A stretch of 64,000 nt of DNA, from assembly GCA_910589155.1 (NCBI GenBank), contig CAJURY010000007.1:30360-94359 (forward strand), given 5' to 3'. Origin of the DNA: an uncultured Oscillospiraceae bacterium. GTDB taxonomy: Bacteria; Bacillota; Clostridia; Oscillospirales; Oscillospiraceae. The notes under the pieces were generated by a model that saw nothing but the letters and a program-made list of their open reading frames with translations, searched no databases and was not told the origin of the DNA. Made by a program: the position numbers and the translations under genes. Shown piece by piece: positions 60,825-64,000 of this stretch (position 1 is the first letter of the stretch; every line of letters starts with the position of its first letter).

Positions 60825-61661
60825 TTGAGTGATAACTGGGTCGTACAAAACCTTGAAAACGCCCTTGAAACTTGGAATCAGAAACTTGCCGAAATATGGC
60901 AGCTTATCACGCAGTCGCCCCAGCAGTTTAAGGGCGGCACGATATGGAATGTCATTGTGGGCATTCACGGTGCGGTGCAGGCCATAGGGCTTGCTCTGCT
61001 CGTTCTGTTCTTTATCGTGGGCGTGATGAAAACTATGGGATCATTTGCGGAGCTTAAAAAGCCGGAGCACGCATTAAAGGTCTTTATCCGCTTTGCGCTG
61101 GCAAAGGCCGCCGTCACCTACGGGCTGGAGCTGATGATGGCTCTGTTCAAAATCGTGCAGGGGCTAATCTCCACTATTATGAACGCCGCAGGCTTCGGCT
61201 CGGCACAGCAGACCGTACTTCCCTCGGAAATCGTGACGGCGGTGCAGGACTGCGGCTTTTTCGAGAGCATCCCCCTATGGGCGGTGACGCTGATCGGCGG
61301 CCTGTTCATTACGGTACTGTCTTTCATTATGATAATGACCGTGTACGGACGCTTTTTTAAGCTCTACCTTTACACGGCGATTGCACCGGTTCCTCTCTCC
61401 GCTTTTGCGGGAGAGCCGAGTCAGAATGTGGGCAAATCATTCATAAAGAGCTACTGCGCCGTCTGCTTGGAGGGCGCAATTATCGTCCTTGCTTGCATTA
61501 TCTTCTCCCTGTTTGCGTCTGCCCCGCCCGTGGTTGACCCCAACGCTGCGGCGGTATCTATGGTATGGAGCTATATCGGGGAGCTTGTTTTCAATATGCT
61601 GGTTCTCGTCGGCGCGGTCAAAATGGCTGACCGTGTTGCAAGAGAAATGATGGGACTGTAA
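60825..61661 (+). CDS. TrbL/VirB6-like conjugation membrane protein
   Basis: A 278-residue polytopic membrane protein with about six hydrophobic segments, including ALLVLFFIVGVMKTMGSFAELKKPEHALKVFIRF and FKLYLYTAIAPVPLSAFAGEP. The second matches the conserved core of VirB6/TrbL mating-pore proteins. The start is TTG at 60825 after AAAGGAGG. It is probably the inner channel component of the type IV secretion system. Confidence 0.85.
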   Translation: MSDNWVVQNLENALETWNQKLAEIWQLITQSPQQFKGGTIWNVIVGIHGAVQAIGLALLVLFFIVGVMKTMGSFAELKKPEHALKVFIRFALAKAAVTYGLELMMALFKIVQGLISTIMNAAGFGSAQQTVLPSEIVTAVQDCGFFESIPLWAVTLIGGLFITVLSFIMIMTVYGRFFKLYLYTAIAPVPLSAFAGEPSQNVGKSFIKSYCAVCLEGAIIVLACIIFSLFASAPPVVDPNAAAVSMVWSYIGELVFNMLVLVGAVKMADRVAREMMGL

Positions 61662-61673
61662 GGAGATGATATT

Positions 61674-62099
61674 TTGGAAGTCAAAATCAATAAAGAGATC
61701 CGTGCCTACACGGAATCTATGTTTTTCGGGTTGTCTATGCGGCAGTTCATTTTTTCTATTTTGGCGGTCGTTGTCGCCGTGGGACTGTACTTTCTCTTAA
61801 AGCCCTATGTGGGGACGGAAACCGTGTCGTGGATGTGTATTCTCGGCGCTGCTCCCTTTGCGGCGCTGGGATTTATCACCTACCACGGTATGAACGCCGA
61901 GCAATTTGTCTGGGCGTGGATTCGTTCTGAAATACTGGAGCCGAAGCGACTGTCCTGCGTACCCGCCAACTATTATTACGAAGCGCTTAAAGGGGTCATA
62001 ACCGCCCATGAAAAGGAGATGGCCGCAAAACCGGGAAAACGCCAACGCGAGAATAACTCGGCTCACCGCCGCAGAAAGGAGGCAAAGCGTCATGCTTAA
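61674..62099 (+). CDS. PrgI-family conjugation protein (VirB3-like)
   Basis: A 141-residue protein with two membrane segments near residues 25-75 (SMRQFIFSILAVVVAVGLYF; WMCILGAAPFAALGFITYHG) and a basic tail, the PrgI pattern. TTG start after AAGGAG. Its last 8 bases overlap the virB4 start, so the two are coupled. It probably tethers VirB4 to the membrane. Confidence 0.88.
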   Translation: MEVKINKEIRAYTESMFFGLSMRQFIFSILAVVVAVGLYFLLKPYVGTETVSWMCILGAAPFAALGFITYHGMNAEQFVWAWIRSEILEPKRLSCVPANYYYEALKGVITAHEKEMAAKPGKRQRENNSAHRRRKEAKRHA

Positions 62100-64000
62100 A
62101 ACCTTACGCGCCCTGTTAAAGCAAGACAGGGAAACCTATAAGATGCCCCGCCGGGTGCAAGACCTCATCCCCATCCGGCGCATTTGGGAGGACGGTATCT
62201 TTCAAGTAGGCAGCCAGTTTAGCCGCACCTGGAAGTTTTCCGACATCAATTACCAGGCGGCCAGCCTGGAGGACAAGAAAACCATGTTTCTGGATTACTC
62301 GGCTCTACTGAACAGTCTGGATTCCGGCTCTGTGGCCAAGATTACCACAAACAACCGCACGTTGAACCGGGCAAACTTTGCGCAGGAGGTTCTCATGCCC
62401 ATGAGAGGAGACTGCCGGGATGTATACCGGATGGAGTACAACAACGTTATTCTGGGGAAAGCCATCGCTGGAAACGCCATTGTACAGGAAAAGTATTTGA
62501 CCATCACAGTACCCAAGAGGAATGTGGAAGAAGCCCGCGCCTACTTTACTCGTGTGGGCGCGGAGCTGATTTCCCACTTTGCCGTTCTTGGCTCCCGCTG
62601 CGTGGAGTTGGACGCTGTGGAACGATTGCGTATCCTCCACGATTTCTTCCGTCCCGGCGAGGAGGCGGACTTCCATCTGGATTTGCTGGACAACATGAAA
62701 AAAGGGCACGATTTTAAGGACTACATTTGCCCGGATTCTATGGAAATACACAGCGATTACCTGATTTTGGGCGGCAAATACTGCCGAACCCTGTATCTCA
62801 AGGACTATGCCAACTATATCCGGGATTCCTTTGTGTCCGAACTGACCGATCTGAATCGGAACAGAATGCTATCCATAGACATTGTTCCCATTCCCATGGA
62901 TGAGGCGGTGCGGGAGGTGGAAAACCGTCTTTTGGGCGTGGAAACGAATATTACCAACTGGCAGCGCAGGCAAAATCAGAGCAACAATTTTTCCGCTGTC
63001 ATTCCCTACGACATGGAACTTCAGCGGAAGGAAAGCAAGGAATTTTTGGATGACCTGACCACCCGCGACCAGCGCATGATGCTGGGCGTTTTGACTATGG
63101 CGCTTTGCGCCGATACCAAAGCGCAGCTTGACGCAGACACAGAGCAGATTTTGTCTCTTTCCCGCCAGAAGATGTGCCAGATGGCAGTACTCAAATACCA
63201 GCAGACGGATGGACTGCATACGGCGCTGCCTATGGGCGTGAGAAAAATCAACGCTTTGCGCACCTTTACGACGGAAAGCCTGGCAGTATTTATGCCCTTT
63301 CAGGTACAGGAAATCCAGGAAAAGGGCGGCATTTATTTTGGCGAGAACGCCATCTCCCACAACCTGATTTTGTGCAGCCGGGAAAATCTTCTGAACCAAT
63401 CGTCCTTCATTTTGGGCGTTCCCGGTTCTGGAAAATCCTTTGCCGCAAAAGAATTGATTGCCTTTCTCATGCTCAACACCGAAGACGATATTCTAATTTG
63501 CGACCCGGAGGGGGAGTTTGCCCCTATGGTGCAGGCCATGGGCGGCGACGTGGGCGCTGTGGTTCATGTAGCCGCTGGCGGCAAAGACCGCCTGAACGCC
63601 ATGTACATGGTGGAAGGTTATGGCGAAAACAACCCCATTGTGGAAAAGTCGCAGTTTATCATGTCACTGGTAGAGCAAATCGATAAAGCAGGCGTCGGAC
63701 CCCAGCACAAATCCATTATTGACCGCTGTACGGCGCAGGTGTACCAAGAGGCAAGGGAAACCGGTATTGTTCCGACGCTTTGTACCCTCCGGGAAAAGCT
63801 GCTGATACAGCCGGAGCGCATTGCGAAGGAAATCGCGCTGTCCTTGGAGCTGTTCACCACCGGCTCTTTGGATATTTTCGGCCACGGCAGCACCGTGGAT
63901 TTGGACAAGCGTGTGATCGTGTTCAATATTCATGACCTGGGGGCGCAGTTGAAGCCTACCGGCCTGCTGGTTATTACCGATACCATGCTCAACCGCGTCA
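62092..64000 (+). CDS. VirB4/TraE-like conjugation ATPase (partial, runs off the window)
   Basis: Open from ATG at 62092 to the window end, 636 codons so far. The N-terminal half is the VirB4 scaffold domain. Walker A is GVPGSGKSF (about residues 442-450), followed by DDILICDPEGEFAPMVQAMG. It powers the type IV secretion channel. AGGAGG lies upstream in the prgI end. The Walker B region may extend beyond the window. Confidence 0.93.
   Translation, partial: MLKTLRALLKQDRETYKMPRRVQDLIPIRRIWEDGIFQVGSQFSRTWKFSDINYQAASLEDKKTMFLDYSALLNSLDSGSVAKITTNNRTLNRANFAQEVLMPMRGDCRDVYRMEYNNVILGKAIAGNAIVQEKYLTITVPKRNVEEARAYFTRVGAELISHFAVLGSRCVELDAVERLRILHDFFRPGEEADFHLDLLDNMKKGHDFKDYICPDSMEIHSDYLILGGKYCRTLYLKDYANYIRDSFVSELTDLNRNRMLSIDIVPIPMDEAVREVENRLLGVETNITNWQRRQNQSNNFSAVIPYDMELQRKESKEFLDDLTTRDQRMMLGVLTMALCADTKAQLDADTEQILSLSRQKMCQMAVLKYQQTDGLHTALPMGVRKINALRTFTTESLAVFMPFQVQEIQEKGGIYFGENAISHNLILCSRENLLNQSSFILGVPGSGKSFAAKELIAFLMLNTEDDILICDPEGEFAPMVQAMGGDVGAVVHVAAGGKDRLNAMYMVEGYGENNPIVEKSQFIMSLVEQIDKAGVGPQHKSIIDRCTAQVYQEARETGIVPTLCTLREKLLIQPERIAKEIALSLELFTTGSLDIFGHGSTVDLDKRVIVFNIHDLGAQLKPTGLLVITDTMLNRV

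Larger units (their letters stand above)
52314..64000. mobile_element. mosaic integrative/conjugative element with nuclease-HerA cargo
   Basis: The block contains a RepA-DnaC-TnpW-serine recombinase mobilization unit (52630-56578), a foreign AT-rich cargo (56697-59761) and a Tn1549/CTn-like conjugation module (59842 onward). The left edge is marked by the tRNA-like scar and truncated FtsX gene. The right end is outside the window. The recombinase normally lies at an element end, and virD4 is cut, so at least two elements or insertions are nested here. Whether it can still move by itself is doubtful without an intact coupling protein, unless another copy exists beyond the window. Confidence 0.8.

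Overview
The window looks like the chromosome of a strictly anaerobic Gram-positive gut bacterium, most likely a clostridium of the Oscillospirales type. The reasons are strong AGGAGG ribosome sites with frequent GTG/TTG starts, a T-box leader, PadR regulation, SLH-anchored surface proteins, dockerin and cohesin modules, and an oxygen-sensitive Hdr/Flx iron-sulfur system. Taxonomy is inferred from these traits only.

Layout. 1-3.7 kb: the end of an XRE regulator, a GyrI-like protein, a tRNA-Met/tRNA-Glu pair under a consensus promoter, a small membrane protein, adenine deaminase and a small P-loop protein. 3.8-11.9 kb: a giant secreted S8 protease (2625 aa) followed by an unrecognised 42-residue peptide gene. 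12-14 kb: trpB2 behind a T-box whose specifier reads as TGG (Trp). 14-25.9 kb: one long minus-strand operon reading malate/lactate dehydrogenase, fumarase, HdrB, HdrC, HdrA, MvhD-like, FlxC, FlxB, FlxA, a fumarate-reductase-like iron-sulfur subunit and flavoprotein, then a DUF1275 membrane protein. Together these could run oxaloacetate to malate to fumarate to succinate with a soluble, NADH-linked, possibly electron-bifurcating fumarate reductase. 26.3-32.5 kb: a second giant S8 protease, paralogous to the first but with C-terminal SLH domains.

32.6-51.9 kb is mostly ordinary chromosome: an ECF transporter S component, an acyltransferase, a DUF1538 membrane protein with a tandem P-II-like protein, an amidohydrolase, PepD, a DUF4430 lipoprotein, TrmL-Pgk-TpiA, TrkA, a PadR/permease-prefix/DUF4097 operon, a UgpC/MsmX-type sugar-transport ATPase, DUF1836-HflK-HflC and an SLH protein.

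From about 52.3 kb to the end the window is a mosaic mobile element. It has a tRNA-3'-end-like scar, an FtsX permease fragment, a mobilizable module (Cys-rich VLP, RepA, DnaC-like, TnpW, large serine recombinase), an AT-rich two-gene cargo, and a conjugation module (VirD4 tail, Maff2, TrbL/VirB6-like, PrgI, VirB4) that runs off the end. The cargo is a PD-(D/E)XK-like nuclease translationally coupled to a HerA ATPase. It lies where most of virD4 should be and is the best candidate for a poorly described anti-phage system. The Frd-Flx-Hdr operon is the most interesting metabolic unit.
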